Part shown: in pieces, positions 41,369 to 52,300 of the stretch
How positions within the stretch are numbered: the stretch's first letter is position 1
Layout of the letters: every line of letters starts with the position of its first letter
NCBI RefSeq assembly: GCF_001696535.1
Contig: NZ_MBQE01000004.1
Span: 248,001 to 312,000 of the forward strand
Direction of reading: 5' to 3'
Length of the DNA: 64,000 bases
Origin: Stappia indica
Lineage (GTDB): Bacteria > Pseudomonadota > Alphaproteobacteria > Rhizobiales > Stappiaceae
Program-made: the position numbers and the translations under genes
Notes under the pieces: model-generated
Databases searched by the model: none
Told to the model about the DNA's origin: nothing
The model's input: only the letters and a program-made list of their open reading frames with translations

Positions 41369-43357
41369 ATGATCATCGAGATCGGCCATTTCGCGCTGAT
41401 TCTGGCTTTCGTTCTGTCGGTGCTGCAGAGCGTCGTGCCGGTGTGGGGCGCGGTCAAGGGCGACCGCCGGCTGATGGCGGTGGCACCGCCCGTCGCCGGC
41501 ATGCAGTTCCTGCTCGTCGGCATCGCCTTCGCGGCCCTGATGCAGGCCTACATGGTCTCCGACTTCTCGGTGCTGAACGTCGTCGAGAACTCCCATTCGG
41601 CCAAGCCCACCCTCTACAAGATCACCGGCGTATGGGGCAATCACGAGGGCTCGCTGCTCCTGTGGGTGCTGATCCTCGTGCTGTTCGGCGCGCTGGTCGC
41701 CGCCTTCGGCCGTAACATCCCGATGGAGCTCAAGGCCGCGACGCTCGGCGTCCAGGGCTGGGTGACGGCTGCCTTCCTGCTGTTCATGCTGGCGACCTCC
41801 AATCCGTTCCTGCGCCTGTCGCCGGCGCCGATGGAGGGCAACGACCTCAACCCGATCCTGCAGGATGTCGGCCTCGCGATCCATCCGCCGCTGCTCTATG
41901 TCGGTTATGTCGGCTTCTCCATCGTCTTCTCCTTCGCCATCGCCGCGCTGATCCTCGGCCGGGTCGATGCGGCCTGGGCCCGCTGGGTGCGGCCGTGGAC
42001 GCTGCTTGCCTGGATGTTCCTGACGCTCGGCATCGCCATGGGCTCCTACTGGGCCTATTACGAGCTCGGCTGGGGCGGCTACTGGTTCTGGGATCCGGTC
42101 GAGAACGCTTCCTTCATGCCCTGGCTTGCCGGTACGGCGCTGCTGCACTCGGCCATCGTCATGGAAAAGCGCGGGGCGCTGAAGGTCTGGACGGTGCTGC
42201 TCGCCATCCTCACCTTCTCGCTGTCGCTGCTGGGCACGTTCCTGGTGCGCTCCGGCGTGCTGACCAGCGTCCATGCCTTCGCCACCGATCCGGCGCGCGG
42301 CACCTTCATTCTCGGCATTCTCGTGCTGTTCATCGGCGGCTCGCTGGCGCTCTATGCCTGGCGCGCACCGATGCTGAAGCAGGGCGGGCTGTTCGCGCCG
42401 ATCAGCCGCGAAGGCGCGCTGGTGCTGAACAACCTGCTGCTGACGGTGGCGACCGCCTCCGTCCTCGTCGGCACGCTCTATCCCTTGGTGCTGGAAGTGC
42501 TGACCGGCGAGAAGATCTCCGTCGGCCCGCCCTTCTTCAACCTGACTTTCGGACCGCTGATGATCCCGCTGCTGATGGCGATCCCCTTCGGTCCGTTCCT
42601 GGCGTGGAAGCGCGGCGATCTCGCCGCCGTCGGCCAGCGGCTCTATGTCGTTGCCGGTCTTGCGCTCGTCGCGATCCTGGTCAGCGCCTGGTGGCACGGC
42701 ACGCAGCAGATCCTGGCCGCGCTCGGCGTCGGTCTTGCCGTCTGGGTGATCTGCGGCGCGGCGGCGGAAATCCTGTCGCGCGCCCGGTTCGGCGATGTCG
42801 GCCTGTCGACCGGCCTTGCCCGGCTCGCCGGATTGCCCCGCTCGGCCTGGGGCACGGCCTTCGGCCATGCCGGCATGGGCCTGACGCTGCTCGGCATCGT
42901 CGCCGTCTCCGCCTTCCAGGAAGAGAAGGTGCTGACGATCCGGCCGGGCGATAGCGTGGAAATCGCCGACTACACGCTGAATTTCTCCGGTCTCGCGCAC
43001 CGCACCGGCCCGAACTATGTCGACGATGTCGGCCATTTCGACATTCTTCGCGACGGCCGGCAGGTGGCCGTGGCCGATCCGGCCAAGCGGCTCTACACCG
43101 CGCGGCAGATGCCGACGACCGAGGCGGGCATCGTCACATTCGGCCTGTCGCAGATCTATGTCTCCATCGGCGAGGTGCATGCCGACGGCGGCGCCGACAT
43201 CCGCCTCTACCACAAGCCGCTGGTGACCCTGATCTGGATCGGCTGTCTGGTGATGAGCTTCGGCGGCGTGCTGTCGCTGTTGGACCGCAGGCTGCGCGTC
43301 GGCGCGCCGAAACCGGCTCGCCGGAAGGTGGCGGCCGCCGGGCAGGGGGGCGATTGA
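41369..43357 (+). CDS. ccmF: cytochrome c heme lyase subunit CcmF (CycK)
   Basis: A 662-aa integral membrane protein with about 15 helices. The tryptophan-rich WWD-type heme-binding motif is [18 protein letters not shown] near residue 230-247, with flanking His residues in [13 protein letters not shown] and elsewhere for axial heme ligation. The long periplasmic loop before the last helix holds [20 protein letters not shown]. CcmF reduces and attaches heme to the CXXCH site of apocytochromes with CcmH and CcmI. The stop overlaps the ccmH start by 1 nt (TGATG-like). Confidence 0.95.
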   Translation: MIIEIGHFALILAFVLSVLQSVVPVWGAVKGDRRLMAVAPPVAGMQFLLVGIAFAALMQAYMVSDFSVLNVVENSHSAKPTLYKITGVWGNHEGSLLLWVLILVLFGALVAAFGRNIPMELKAATLGVQGWVTAAFLLFMLATSNPFLRLSPAPMEGNDLNPILQDVGLAIHPPLLYVGYVGFSIVFSFAIAALILGRVDAAWARWVRPWTLLAWMFLTLGIAMGSYWAYYELGWGGYWFWDPVENASFMPWLAGTALLHSAIVMEKRGALKVWTVLLAILTFSLSLLGTFLVRSGVLTSVHAFATDPARGTFILGILVLFIGGSLALYAWRAPMLKQGGLFAPISREGALVLNNLLLTVATASVLVGTLYPLVLEVLTGEKISVGPPFFNLTFGPLMIPLLMAIPFGPFLAWKRGDLAAVGQRLYVVAGLALVAILVSAWWHGTQQILAALGVGLAVWVICGAAAEILSRARFGDVGLSTGLARLAGLPRSAWGTAFGHAGMGLTLLGIVAVSAFQEEKVLTIRPGDSVEIADYTLNFSGLAHRTGPNYVDDVGHFDILRDGRQVAVADPAKRLYTARQMPTTEAGIVTFGLSQIYVSIGEVHADGGADIRLYHKPLVTLIWIGCLVMSFGGVLSLLDRRLRVGAPKPARRKVAAAGQGGD

Positions 43358-43848
43358 TGCGCATCCTGCGACAGCTGATCCTTGCGCTGGCGATGCTCGC
43401 CGCCGCATTGCCGGCAGCGTACGCCGTGGCGCCCGACGAGGTGCTGGACGATCCGGTGCTGGAACACCGCGCCCGCGAGTTGTCCGCCGAGCTGCGCTGC
43501 ATGGTCTGCCAGAACCAGTCCATCGACGACAGCGATGCGCCGCTCGCCAAGGATCTTCGCATCCTGGTGCGCGAGCGGCTGGTTGCCGGCGACACGAACG
43601 AGCAGGTCGTCGACTTCCTCGTCGCCCGCTACGGCGAGTTCGTGCTGCTGAAGCCGCGTCTGTCGGTGCAGACCCTTGTGCTGTGGGGCCTGGCGCCGCT
43701 GGCGCTGCTGATCGGCATGGCGGTGCTGTATCGCGGTGCCCGCAAGCGCCGCGGAACCGCTCCCGTCGCCGCCAGCGGCGCGACCCGGCTGAGCGAGGAC
43801 GAACAGGCCGAGCTCGACCGGATCCTGACCCGCGACAAGCAGGTGTGA
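43357..43848 (+). CDS. ccmH: cytochrome c maturation thioreductase CcmH (CycL)
   Basis: A 163-aa protein with a signal peptide (about 1-24), the redox motif [11 protein letters not shown] (Cys48 and Cys51) that reduces the heme-binding site of apocytochromes, and one C-terminal membrane helix near 105-123 ([20 protein letters not shown]). The cytosolic tail ends [15 protein letters not shown]. It is the last gene of the ccm operon. A TTG one codon earlier is possible but overlaps more; the ATG is preferred. Confidence 0.95.
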   Translation: MRILRQLILALAMLAAALPAAYAVAPDEVLDDPVLEHRARELSAELRCMVCQNQSIDDSDAPLAKDLRILVRERLVAGDTNEQVVDFLVARYGEFVLLKPRLSVQTLVLWGLAPLALLIGMAVLYRGARKRRGTAPVAASGATRLSEDEQAELDRILTRDKQV

Positions 43849-43948
43849 TCGGCTCCCGTTTTCGTGTTCTCCTGTCCGCTGGCGCAAGCCGTGTCCGCTG
43901 CCTACGTTGCTGCGGGACGACAGACACGACCGAAGAACGGAGAGCCCG

Positions 43949-45187
43949 ATGCCCGCACAGCCCGTCCGCCTGACCTTCGAGGGACACAACGGCGCTGAGC
44001 TTGCCGCCCGCCTCGACCTGCCCAACGGCCCGGTGCGCGCCTATGCGCTGTTCGCCCATTGCTTCACCTGCTCGAAGGACGGGGCCGCGGGGCGGCGGAT
44101 CTCCGAAGCCCTGACCCGCGAGGGCTTCGCGGTCTTGCGATTCGACTTCACTGGGCTCGGCGGCTCGGGCGGCGACTTCTCCTCCACCAACTTCTCGTCG
44201 AACGTGGCCGACCTCCTGAAGGCGGCGGCGTTCCTGCGCGAGGCGCACGAGGCGCCGAAGCTGCTGATCGGCCATTCACTCGGCGGCGCCGCTATGCTGG
44301 CGGCTGCGCATGAAATCCCCGAGGCGGTGGCGGTCGCGACCATTGCAGCGCCCGCCGATGCCGATCACGTCCTCAAGAACTTCCACGCCGACCTGGAACG
44401 CATCCGCACGCAGGGACAGGCAGAAGTCGAACTGGCGGGCCGGCGCTTCACCATCGAGAAGCAGTTCCTCGACGACATCGCCGAACAGACCGTGCGCGAG
44501 CGGGTCTCCCACCTGCACAAGGCACTGTTGGTGCTGCACGCTCCGCGCGACGAGACGGTGGGTATCGACAATGCGACGAGCATCTTCGTCGCGGCAAAGC
44601 ACCCCAAGAGCTTCGTCTCGCTGGACAGTGCCGATCACCTGCTCAACGACCCGGCGGATGCGGCCTATGCGGCGGGCGTGATCGCCGCCTGGGCAACCCG
44701 CTATGTCGGCAAGGCGCCCGAGGCGGTGTCGGAACCGGCAGAGGCCGAGGCGAAAGGCGTCGAGGTGAGCGAGACCGGCCTCGGCAAGTTCCAGGCGAGG
44801 GTGGTGGCCGGCCGGCACCGGCTGATCGCGGACGAGCCGGAAGCGGTGGGCGGTCTCGACAGCGGGCCGTCCCCTTACGACCTCCTGGCGGCGGCGCTCG
44901 GTGCCTGTACGGTGATGACGCTGCGCATGTATGCCGAACGCAAGGGACTGGCGGTCGAGCGGATTTCCGCGACGGTGACCCACGGCAAGGTGCACGCCGC
45001 CGATTGCCTCGACTGCACCGAGGAGCATCGCAAGCGCGAGGGGCGCATCGACCGGTTCGAGCGGCGGATCGCCATCGAGGGCGACCTGGATGCCGAGGCC
45101 CGCGCGCGATTGCTGGAGATCGCCGTCCGCTGCCCCGTGCACCGCACGCTCGAGGCCGGGGCCGCCATCGTCACCCGCGAGGCGTGA
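43949..45187 (+). CDS. alpha/beta-hydrolase fused to OsmC-family domain
   Basis: A 412-aa two-domain protein. Residues 1-255 are an alpha/beta hydrolase with the nucleophile elbow LIGHSLGGAAML (Ser about 108), a likely Asp in LHAPRDETVGIDN and His in DSADHLLND. Residues 275-412 are OsmC-like, with peroxidatic and resolving Cys in LAAALGACTVMTLRMYAE and IAVRCPVHRTLEAG. OsmC proteins reduce organic hydroperoxides. This fusion recurs in many proteobacteria, so it is not an artefact; the joint substrate is unknown. The ATG at 43949 begins the hydrolase domain after AGAG. Confidence 0.9.
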   Translation: MPAQPVRLTFEGHNGAELAARLDLPNGPVRAYALFAHCFTCSKDGAAGRRISEALTREGFAVLRFDFTGLGGSGGDFSSTNFSSNVADLLKAAAFLREAHEAPKLLIGHSLGGAAMLAAAHEIPEAVAVATIAAPADADHVLKNFHADLERIRTQGQAEVELAGRRFTIEKQFLDDIAEQTVRERVSHLHKALLVLHAPRDETVGIDNATSIFVAAKHPKSFVSLDSADHLLNDPADAAYAAGVIAAWATRYVGKAPEAVSEPAEAEAKGVEVSETGLGKFQARVVAGRHRLIADEPEAVGGLDSGPSPYDLLAAALGACTVMTLRMYAERKGLAVERISATVTHGKVHAADCLDCTEEHRKREGRIDRFERRIAIEGDLDAEARARLLEIAVRCPVHRTLEAGAAIVTREA

Positions 45188-45372
45188 GGCGTTTCCTCGC
45201 GCAAGTTTTCCGCAACATTACGAAAGCTTAATCCCGCCGACAGGCGGCTGTAAGGCGACATGTTCCATATCAGTCAGGACAGCCGGTGACCGCTTCCCCG
45301 CGAATGACCCGCCGGCTCGAAAGTTCCTGATCCCCCGGACGGGTGTCCGGGTCCTGACGTGGAGAGCAAGAC
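45188..45372 (+). promoter_or_regulatory. degP upstream region with 5' hairpin
   Basis: The 185-bp gap before degP should hold its promoter, near an AT-richer stretch at 45205-45235 (CATTACGAAAGCTTAATC). A perfect 7-bp stem (CCCGGAC / GTCCGGG, loop GGGT, 45334-45351) stands just before the ribosome site GGAGAGC and could affect translation of degP, as in heat-tuned leaders; this is a guess. Confidence 0.4.
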
Positions 45373-46911
45373 ATGTCGAACAACTACATCCCCTCGGCCC
45401 TTCGTCGCCTGCCGCGCGGCCGCACCAGCCTGGCGGCCGGTGCCCTGGCGCTCGGCCTTGCCGGCGCGATGAGCCTTCAGACGGTGGTGCCGGGCCAGTT
45501 TGCCTTCGCCGACCCGGTCCGGGTCGAGGCGGCTGCCCCGCAGAACTTCGCGAGCGTCGTCTCGGCGGTGAAGCCGGCGGTGGTCAGTGTGCGCGTGCGC
45601 ACCGACGAGACGCCACGCATGATGTCGAACCGCCAGGGCATTCCGGGCTTCGAGGACCTGCCGCAGGATCACCCGCTGCAGCGCTTCTTCCGCCGGTTCG
45701 GCGGCGAGCAGTTCGGTGGCGACCCGCGCCGCGAGCAGCAGCCCCGCCGCCATGGCATGAGCCAGGGCTCGGGCTTCTTCATCACCGAAGACGGGTATCT
45801 GGTCACCAACGAGCATGTCGTGTCGAACGGCAGCGAGTTCACCATCGTCATGGATGACGGCCAGGAATACGATGCCAAGCTGATCGGCGCCGACAAGCGC
45901 ACCGACCTCGCCCTACTGAAGGTCGACGGCGAGGGCCGCGAGTTCACCTACGTGGAGTTCGCTCCCGACGCGCCGCAGGTCGGCGAGTGGGTCGTGGCTG
46001 TCGGCAATCCGTTCGGTCTCGGCGGCTCGGTGACGGCCGGCATCGTCTCGGCCCGCGGCCGCGACATTGGCGCAGGCCCGTATGATGACTTCATTCAGAT
46101 CGATGCGCCCGTGAACCGCGGTAACTCCGGCGGTCCGGCTTTCAACGTCAAGGGCCAGGTGATCGGCGTCAACGCCGCGATCTTCTCGCCGTCCGGCGGC
46201 AATGTCGGCATCGCCTTCGCCATCCCTGCCTCGACCGCGACGGCCATCGTCAAGGACCTGCGGGATGACGGCACGGTGGTCCGCGGCTGGCTGGGCGTCC
46301 AGATCCAGCCGGTGTCCAAGGACATCGCCGAAAGCGTCGGCCTGAAGGATGCCAAGGGCGCGATCGTTGCCGATGCCCAGGGCGACAGCCCGGCACGCAA
46401 GGCGGGCATCCGCTCTGGCGACACGATCCTCGGCGTCGACGGCCAGCCGGTCGAGAGCCCGCGCGATCTTGCCCGCATGATCGCCGCCTATCCGCCGGAC
46501 ACCGAGGTCACCCTCGGCGTGTGGCGCGACGGCCGCGAGCAGGACGTGAAGGTCACTCTCGGCCGCCTGCAGGACGACGGTCCGACGACCGCAGCCGTCC
46601 AGCAGACCGGCAAGGACACGGCCTTCGTCGACAGCCTCGGCGTGGAGCTGGCTGCTGCCAGCGCCATGAAGGCCGGAGAGCGCGGCGTCGTGATCACCGA
46701 TGTGCCGGCCGACAGCGCGGCAGCCGACAAGGGCCTGCAGCCGGGCGATGTCATCCTCGAGGTGGCGGGCCAGGCGGTGAACAACCCGAGCGAGGTCGCC
46801 AGCGCCGTGCAGGGTGCCAATGAGAACGGCCGCAAGTCCGTCCTCCTGCGGGTCGAGCGCAACGATGCCTCGCGCTTCGTCGCGGTGCCGGTCGAGCAGA
46901 ACAAGGGCTGA
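45373..46911 (+). CDS. degP: periplasmic serine protease/chaperone DegP (HtrA)
   Basis: A 512-aa Do-family endopeptidase for misfolded envelope proteins. An N-terminal signal region (about 18-50, LAAGALALGLAGAMSLQTVV) precedes the trypsin-like domain with catalytic His in YLVTNEHVVSNG, Asp in DKRTDLALLKVDG and Ser in NRGNSGGPAFNVKG. Two PDZ domains follow, near 290-385 (GWLGVQIQPVSKDIAESVGL) and 410-505 (VITDVPADSAAADKGLQPGD). All catalytic residues are intact. It is followed by a hairpin and then a two-component pair that may respond to the same stress, an order typical of rhizobia. Confidence 0.94.
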   Translation: MSNNYIPSALRRLPRGRTSLAAGALALGLAGAMSLQTVVPGQFAFADPVRVEAAAPQNFASVVSAVKPAVVSVRVRTDETPRMMSNRQGIPGFEDLPQDHPLQRFFRRFGGEQFGGDPRREQQPRRHGMSQGSGFFITEDGYLVTNEHVVSNGSEFTIVMDDGQEYDAKLIGADKRTDLALLKVDGEGREFTYVEFAPDAPQVGEWVVAVGNPFGLGGSVTAGIVSARGRDIGAGPYDDFIQIDAPVNRGNSGGPAFNVKGQVIGVNAAIFSPSGGNVGIAFAIPASTATAIVKDLRDDGTVVRGWLGVQIQPVSKDIAESVGLKDAKGAIVADAQGDSPARKAGIRSGDTILGVDGQPVESPRDLARMIAAYPPDTEVTLGVWRDGREQDVKVTLGRLQDDGPTTAAVQQTGKDTAFVDSLGVELAAASAMKAGERGVVITDVPADSAAADKGLQPGDVILEVAGQAVNNPSEVASAVQGANENGRKSVLLRVERNDASRFVAVPVEQNKG

Positions 46912-47239
46912 CCACGCTCCAGCCATCTCCGCGCCGGCCCTGTTGCCGGCGCGGGCAGCGACTGCGGCGGGACCTTTGGAAAAGAGTGTCCTGCCGCAAG
47001 CCGAACCGGATGAGGTCATCCGACGACAAGCCCCCGGACGGGTGGTCTGTCATCCGGAAGGTCACCGGCATGCAAGGGGCAGGTCCGCAACCGCCACGAG
47101 GTGCATGCCAGGGGGCCGAAGCCCCGGGCCGTCCTGCGGTCCGGGGTTTTTTCGTCGCGTTCGACGGGAGCTCTTGCCGATGCTAAACCCAGCAAACAGA
47201 ACCAGCCTGAAAACCGAGATCAACGACACGGAAGAGGTC
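46912..47239. other. intergenic region with two hairpins
   Basis: This 328-bp gap separates degP from the response regulator gene. It holds a perfect 9-bp hairpin without T tract at 46930-46953 (CGCGCCGGC / GCCGGCGCG), close to the degP stop, and a good rho-independent terminator at 47122-47152. No gene was recognised. Confidence 0.6.
47122..47152 (+). terminator. rho-independent terminator downstream of degP
   Basis: A 9-bp stem, CCCCGGGCC / GGTCCGGGG with one G-T wobble, has a 7-nt loop and is followed by TTTTTT. It would end a degP transcript and separate it from the two-component operon. Confidence 0.82.
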
Positions 47240-47923
47240 ATGCGGATCCTGATTGTCGAGGACGACAAGGAAGCAGCGAGCTATCTGGCGAAGGCCTTTC
47301 GCGAGGCCGGCCATGTGGTCGATCACGCGGCCGACGGTGAGGAAGGCTACGATCTGGCGACCAGCGCGCCCTACGACGTGCTCGTGGTCGACAGGATGCT
47401 GCCGCGCCGGGACGGCCTGTCGCTGATTTCCGGCCTGCGGGCCGAAGGGCACCACACGCCGGTGCTGGTGCTGTCCGCGCTCGGCCAGGTCGACGACCGG
47501 GTGACGGGCCTGCGCGCCGGCGGCGACGACTATCTGCCCAAGCCCTACGCCTTTTCCGAGCTGCTGGCCCGGGTGGAGGCGCTCGGGCGCCGGCCGCGCC
47601 AGCGCGAGGTGGAGACCAGCTACACGGTCGGCGATCTGACGCTCGACCGGCTGAGCCACACGGTGACGCGCTCGGGGCAGGAAATCCCGCTGCAGCCGCG
47701 CGAGTTTCGATTGCTGGAATACCTGATGCAGCACGCAGGCCAGGTGGTGACCCGCACCATGCTGCTGGAGCATGTGTGGGAATATCACTTCGACCCGCAG
47801 ACCAACGTCATCGACGTCCATATCTCGCGGCTGCGCGCCAAGATCGACAAGGACTTCGACCGGCCGTTGCTGCACACGGTGCGCGGTGCCGGCTACACGA
47901 TCCGCGACAGCGGCCGCGCATGA
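47240..47923 (+). CDS. OmpR-family response regulator
   Basis: A 227-aa response regulator with the acidic pair in ILIVEDDKE, phospho-acceptor Asp51 in VLVVDRMLPRRDG, and Lys in DDYLPKPYAF. The winged helix ends NVIDVHISRLRAKIDKDF and HTVRGAGYTIRD. It belongs to the subgroup with VLSALGQVDDRV in place of the usual LTA. The ATG at 47240 has AGAGG 4 nt upstream; an ATG 20 codons earlier gives an extra disordered N-terminus and is unlikely. It overlaps the kinase gene by 4 nt. Target genes are unknown; degP upstream is one possibility. Confidence 0.9.
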   Translation: MRILIVEDDKEAASYLAKAFREAGHVVDHAADGEEGYDLATSAPYDVLVVDRMLPRRDGLSLISGLRAEGHHTPVLVLSALGQVDDRVTGLRAGGDDYLPKPYAFSELLARVEALGRRPRQREVETSYTVGDLTLDRLSHTVTRSGQEIPLQPREFRLLEYLMQHAGQVVTRTMLLEHVWEYHFDPQTNVIDVHISRLRAKIDKDFDRPLLHTVRGAGYTIRDSGRA

Positions 47924-49350
47924 GCGAGATGACCGCGACCGGCCGGCTGTTCCGCACAACGGCCATCAAGCTCGCGCTGATCTATCTGGCGGCGCTGACG
48001 CTCGCCTCCGGCGCGGTCCTCATCTACCTGTCGCAGAACACCGCCTCGGTGCTGCGCGAACAGGTGGTCGACACGGTCGATGCGGAGATCTCCGGCCTTG
48101 CCGACCAGTACCGCATCGGCGGCATCCGGGCGCTCGTCGCCACCGTCGATGCCCGCTCGCGCCGTCCGGGCGCCAGCCTCTATCTGGTCACCGACTTCGC
48201 CGCCAACCAGCTCGTCGGCAATATCGAGCAGCTCGACGACCGGGTGCTGGCCGGCGAGAGCGGCGAGCTGCAGCGCGTGATCTACACGCCCATCGGCGGC
48301 GGTCCCCGACGCGAGGCGCTGGCCCGCGTGTTCCAGCTTTCCGGCGGCTTTCGCCTGCTGGTCGGGCGCGACCTGCAGGAGCAGCAATATTTCCGCTCGC
48401 TGCTGGCCGAGGCGATGCGCTTCTGGCTGTTCGTGCTGGCCGCGCTCGGGCTCGTCACCTGGGTTTTCGTCAGCCGCCGCGTGCTCAAACGCATCGACGC
48501 GATGACCGCGACCAGCCGGCGCATCATGTCGGGGGATCTCAGCGAGCGCTTGCCGGTCGAGGGGAGCGGCGACGAGTTCGACCGCCTGGCGATCGGCCTC
48601 AACGCGATGCTGACCCGCATCGAGGCCCTGATGCAGGGGCTGAAGGACGTTTCCGACAACATTGCGCATGACCTGAAGACGCCGCTGACGCGCATGCGCA
48701 ACCGGCTGGAGGAAGCGCTGCGCAGCGACCTTGCCGGCGACAGCAAAGCGCGGGCGGTGCTGGAAACCACCATCGACGACTGCGATGCGCTGATCCGCAC
48801 GTTCAATGCGCTGTTGCGCATCGCCCGGGTCGAGGCGGGCTCCTCCGACGCCAGTTTCGACGAGATCGACGTCTCTGAACTCGTGCGCGAGGTGGCCGAG
48901 CTCTACGCCCCGGTCGCGGAGGACGAGGGCGGCGGCATGGAGCTGCGCGTGGCCGACGGGTTGCGGGTCTCGGGAAATCGCGAGCTGCTGGTCCAGGCGC
49001 TGATAAACCTTGTCGAAAACGCACTGAAATACGCTCGGCAGGAGGAGGGCGACGGCGCTAGGGTGGAACTGGAAGCGCGTGCCGACGGCGACGAGGTGCT
49101 GCTGGGCGTGCGCGATCACGGCCCGGGCATTGCCGATGCCGACAAGGAGCGAGTGCTGCACCGGTTCGTGCGGCTGGAAGCCAGCCGCAGCGCGCCGGGC
49201 TCCGGTCTCGGCCTCAGCCTGGTGGCGGCGGTCGCGCGGCTGCATCGCGGGCGGCTGGAGCTTTCCGACGCGCAGCCCGGGCTGATGGCGATGCTGCGGC
49301 TGCCGGCGGCCGGCGGTGCGGGTGGCGCCGCGCCGGCTGGCGGAGATTGA
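47920..49350 (+). CDS. sensor histidine kinase with HAMP domain
   Basis: A 476-aa membrane kinase. TM1 lies about 14-36 (AIKLALIYLAALTLASGAVL), a periplasmic domain about 40-160, and TM2 about 168-186 (FWLFVLAALGLVTWVFVS), followed by HAMP (RRVLKRIDAMTATSRRIMSG). The HisKA box is VSDNIAHDLKTPLTRMRNRL with His in IAHDLKTP; ATP-binding motifs are NLVENALKYA, DHGPGIADAD and GSGLGLSLVAAVARL. It is the partner of the overlapping response regulator. Its Ala/Gly-rich C-terminal tail has no known role. Confidence 0.9.
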   Translation: MSEMTATGRLFRTTAIKLALIYLAALTLASGAVLIYLSQNTASVLREQVVDTVDAEISGLADQYRIGGIRALVATVDARSRRPGASLYLVTDFAANQLVGNIEQLDDRVLAGESGELQRVIYTPIGGGPRREALARVFQLSGGFRLLVGRDLQEQQYFRSLLAEAMRFWLFVLAALGLVTWVFVSRRVLKRIDAMTATSRRIMSGDLSERLPVEGSGDEFDRLAIGLNAMLTRIEALMQGLKDVSDNIAHDLKTPLTRMRNRLEEALRSDLAGDSKARAVLETTIDDCDALIRTFNALLRIARVEAGSSDASFDEIDVSELVREVAELYAPVAEDEGGGMELRVADGLRVSGNRELLVQALINLVENALKYARQEEGDGARVELEARADGDEVLLGVRDHGPGIADADKERVLHRFVRLEASRSAPGSGLGLSLVAAVARLHRGRLELSDAQPGLMAMLRLPAAGGAGGAAPAGGD

Positions 49351-49389
49351 ATCATACAGCCCTTCTCAAAGGGCGATCGGGAGGTCGGA

Positions 49390-52300
49390 TTGAACGACAG
49401 TGTCGCAGCGAAGGGCGCCGCAAACCACGGCGGCCGCAACGGGAATGACGTGGGATCAGGCGCCGGGGGCGCGCCTTTGCTGGCGGCGATCTCGCTCGTT
49501 CCCGCCCCCGAAAGCACGGCTGCGGCGGACGCACTGGCGCAGGATCTTGCCGATGTGGTCGCGGGCCTCGATGCGGACGACGCACAGCGCGACCGCGTCG
49601 GTGCGTTCCTGTCGGGTGCGCTGACCAACGCGCCTTACCTGCGCGATCTTGCCCTTGCCGATCACGAGCGCCTTGCCGCGCTGCTGCAGGAGAGCCCGCA
49701 GGCGCGGGTCGACAGGCTGGTTGCCGAGGCGCGCGAGCTGTCCGGTGAGGAAGAGGGCGCGGTGATGGCCGGCCTGCGCCGGCTGAAGCAGGACCTCGCG
49801 CTGACGCTGGCGCTTGCCGACATTGCCGGCGCGCTGGATCTCGATGCGGTGACCGGCGGGCTCAGCAGGTTCGCCGATGCCGCGCTGACGGCGGCGATCC
49901 GCTTTTGCCTGCGCGACCTTGCCCGGCGCGGCAAGTTCGAGATCCGCGACGAGGCGGCCCCGGAAAACGGCTGCGGCTTCGTCGTCCTCGCCATGGGTAA
50001 ATATGGCGCGCTGGAGCTGAACTATTCCTCCGACATCGACTTGATCGTGATGTACGAGCCGGAGCTTGCGCCCGTTACGGGCGGGGCGGAGGCGCCGGTC
50101 GAGTTCGTGCGCATGACCAAGCGGCTGGTCAAGATGATGGGCGACCGCACGGCGGACGGCTACGTCTTTCGGACCGACCTGCGGCTGCGCCCGGATCCCG
50201 GCGCAACGCCCCTTGCCATGTCGATCCCCGCCGCGCTTGTCTATTACGAGAGCCTCGGCCAGAACTGGGAACGCGCGGCCTTGATCAAGGCGCGGGCCTG
50301 CGCCGGCGATGTGCCGTGCGGCGAGAGCTTCCTCAAGGAGATCTCGCCCTTCATCTGGCGCAAGTACCTCGACTATGCGGCGATTGCCGACGTGCACTCG
50401 ATCAAGCGGCAGATCCATGTCCACAAGGGCCATGGCCGGATCGCGGTCGCAGGCCACAACGTCAAGCTCGGGCGCGGAGGCATCCGCGAGGTGGAGTTCT
50501 TCGCTCAGACCCAGCAGCTGATCGCCGGCGGGCGCATCACCGAGCTGCGCGGCCGGCGGACGCTCGACACGCTGGCGACGCTTGCCGAGCTCGACTGGAT
50601 CGCGGCGGATGCGCGCGATGAGCTGACCGAGGCCTATCGTTTCCTGCGGGCGGTGGAACACCGGATCCAGATGGTCAACGACGAGCAGACGCACATCCTG
50701 CCGGCGGATGCCGAGGCGCGAGCGCGCGTCTCCCGGCTGATGGGCTTCGCCGAGCTGGAGCCGTTCGAGGACGAGCTGCGCACACGGTTGAAGCGGGTGC
50801 AGAAGCACTATTCGGCGCTGTTCGAGAACGAGCCGGAGCTGGCCTCCGACCTCGGAAACCTGGTATTCACCGGCGACGACGACGATCCGGAGACGCTGGA
50901 GACGCTGACGCGGCTCGGCTACCAGCGACCGAAGGAAGCGGGCAAGATCATCCGTGCCTGGCATTTCGGCCGCTATCCGGCGGTCCGCTCGTCCAAGGCG
51001 CGCGAGCGGCTGACCGAGCTGCATCCGGTGCTGATCGCCGCGCTGGCGAGCACCGACAATGCCGATCAGGCGCTGATCGCCTTCGACGGCTTCCTGTCGA
51101 AGCTCCCCGCCGGCGTCCAGCTGTTCTCGCTGCTGCGCTCCAATCCGCAACTGCTGAAACTGCTGGCGACGGTGATGGGCGCCGCCCCCCGCATGGGCGA
51201 GGTGGTCTCGAAGCGGGTGCATGTGCTCGATGCGGTGATGGATCCGGCTTTCTTCGGGGCCATGCCGACATCCGAGGAGTTCCGCACCGGCCTCGCGCGC
51301 ACGCTCGACCTTGCCCGCTTCTATGAGGATGCGCTCGACCGGGCGCGGATCTTCGCGCAGGAGCAGCAGTTCCTGATCGGACTGCGACTGCTCTCCGACA
51401 CGCTGAACGCCCATCAGGTGGGAGAGGCGCTCGCGCGTCTCGCCGAGACGGTGGTCGCCGGCCTGATGCCTTTCGTCATCGACCAGGTGGCGGAAAACCA
51501 TGGGCGGCTGCCTGGCGCGGATTGGGCGGTTGTCGCCATGGGCAAGCTCGGCGGGCGCGAAATGACCGCGGCCTCCGATCTCGACCTCATCCTGCTTTAC
51601 GATCATCCGGAGGACGAGGCGGAAACCGACGGCAAGCGGCCGCTCGCGGCCAGCCAGTATTTTATCCGCCTGACCCAGCGGCTCGTTGCAGCGCTATCGG
51701 CACCGACGGCGGAAGGGCGCCTCTACGAGGTGGACTTCCGCCTGCGTCCGTCCGGCAATGCCGGGCCGCTGGCAACACGCCTGACCGCCTTCGAGGCCTA
51801 TCAGGTCAAGGAGGCCTGGACCTGGGAACACATGGCGCTGACCCGGGCGCGGGTCATCGCCCGCTCCTCCGACGCCTTTGCCAAGCGCATCGATGCCAAT
51901 ATCCGCGAGACGCTGGCGCGGCCTCGCGATGCGGACAAGATCGCTGCCGAAGTCGCCTCGATGCGCGGTCGGATCGAGGCGGAGAAGGGGACGTCCGACA
52001 TCTGGGACCTGAAGCAGGTCGCTGGCGGCATGGTCGATATCGAGTTCGCCGCCCAGTACCTGCAGCTGGTCAATGCGCAGGCGCATCCCGAGATCCTGTC
52101 CCAGACGACCGAGACCGTGCTGGAGCGGGCGCGCGATGCTGGGCTGCTGTCGCCGGGCGATGCCGAGGTGCTGCTGCCGGCGATCCGGCTGTATCACGCG
52201 CTGACGCAGGTGCAGCGCCTGACGCTGGAGGGACCGTTCAAGGTCGATACGGTGCCCAAGGGCGTGCGCGAACTGCTGGTGCATGCCGGCGAGGCGCCGG

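Noticed and set aside
45214-45232. Second possible CtrA box before degP
   Set aside because: Only one half-site (TTAA) is right; the other reads ATTA at the proper distance.
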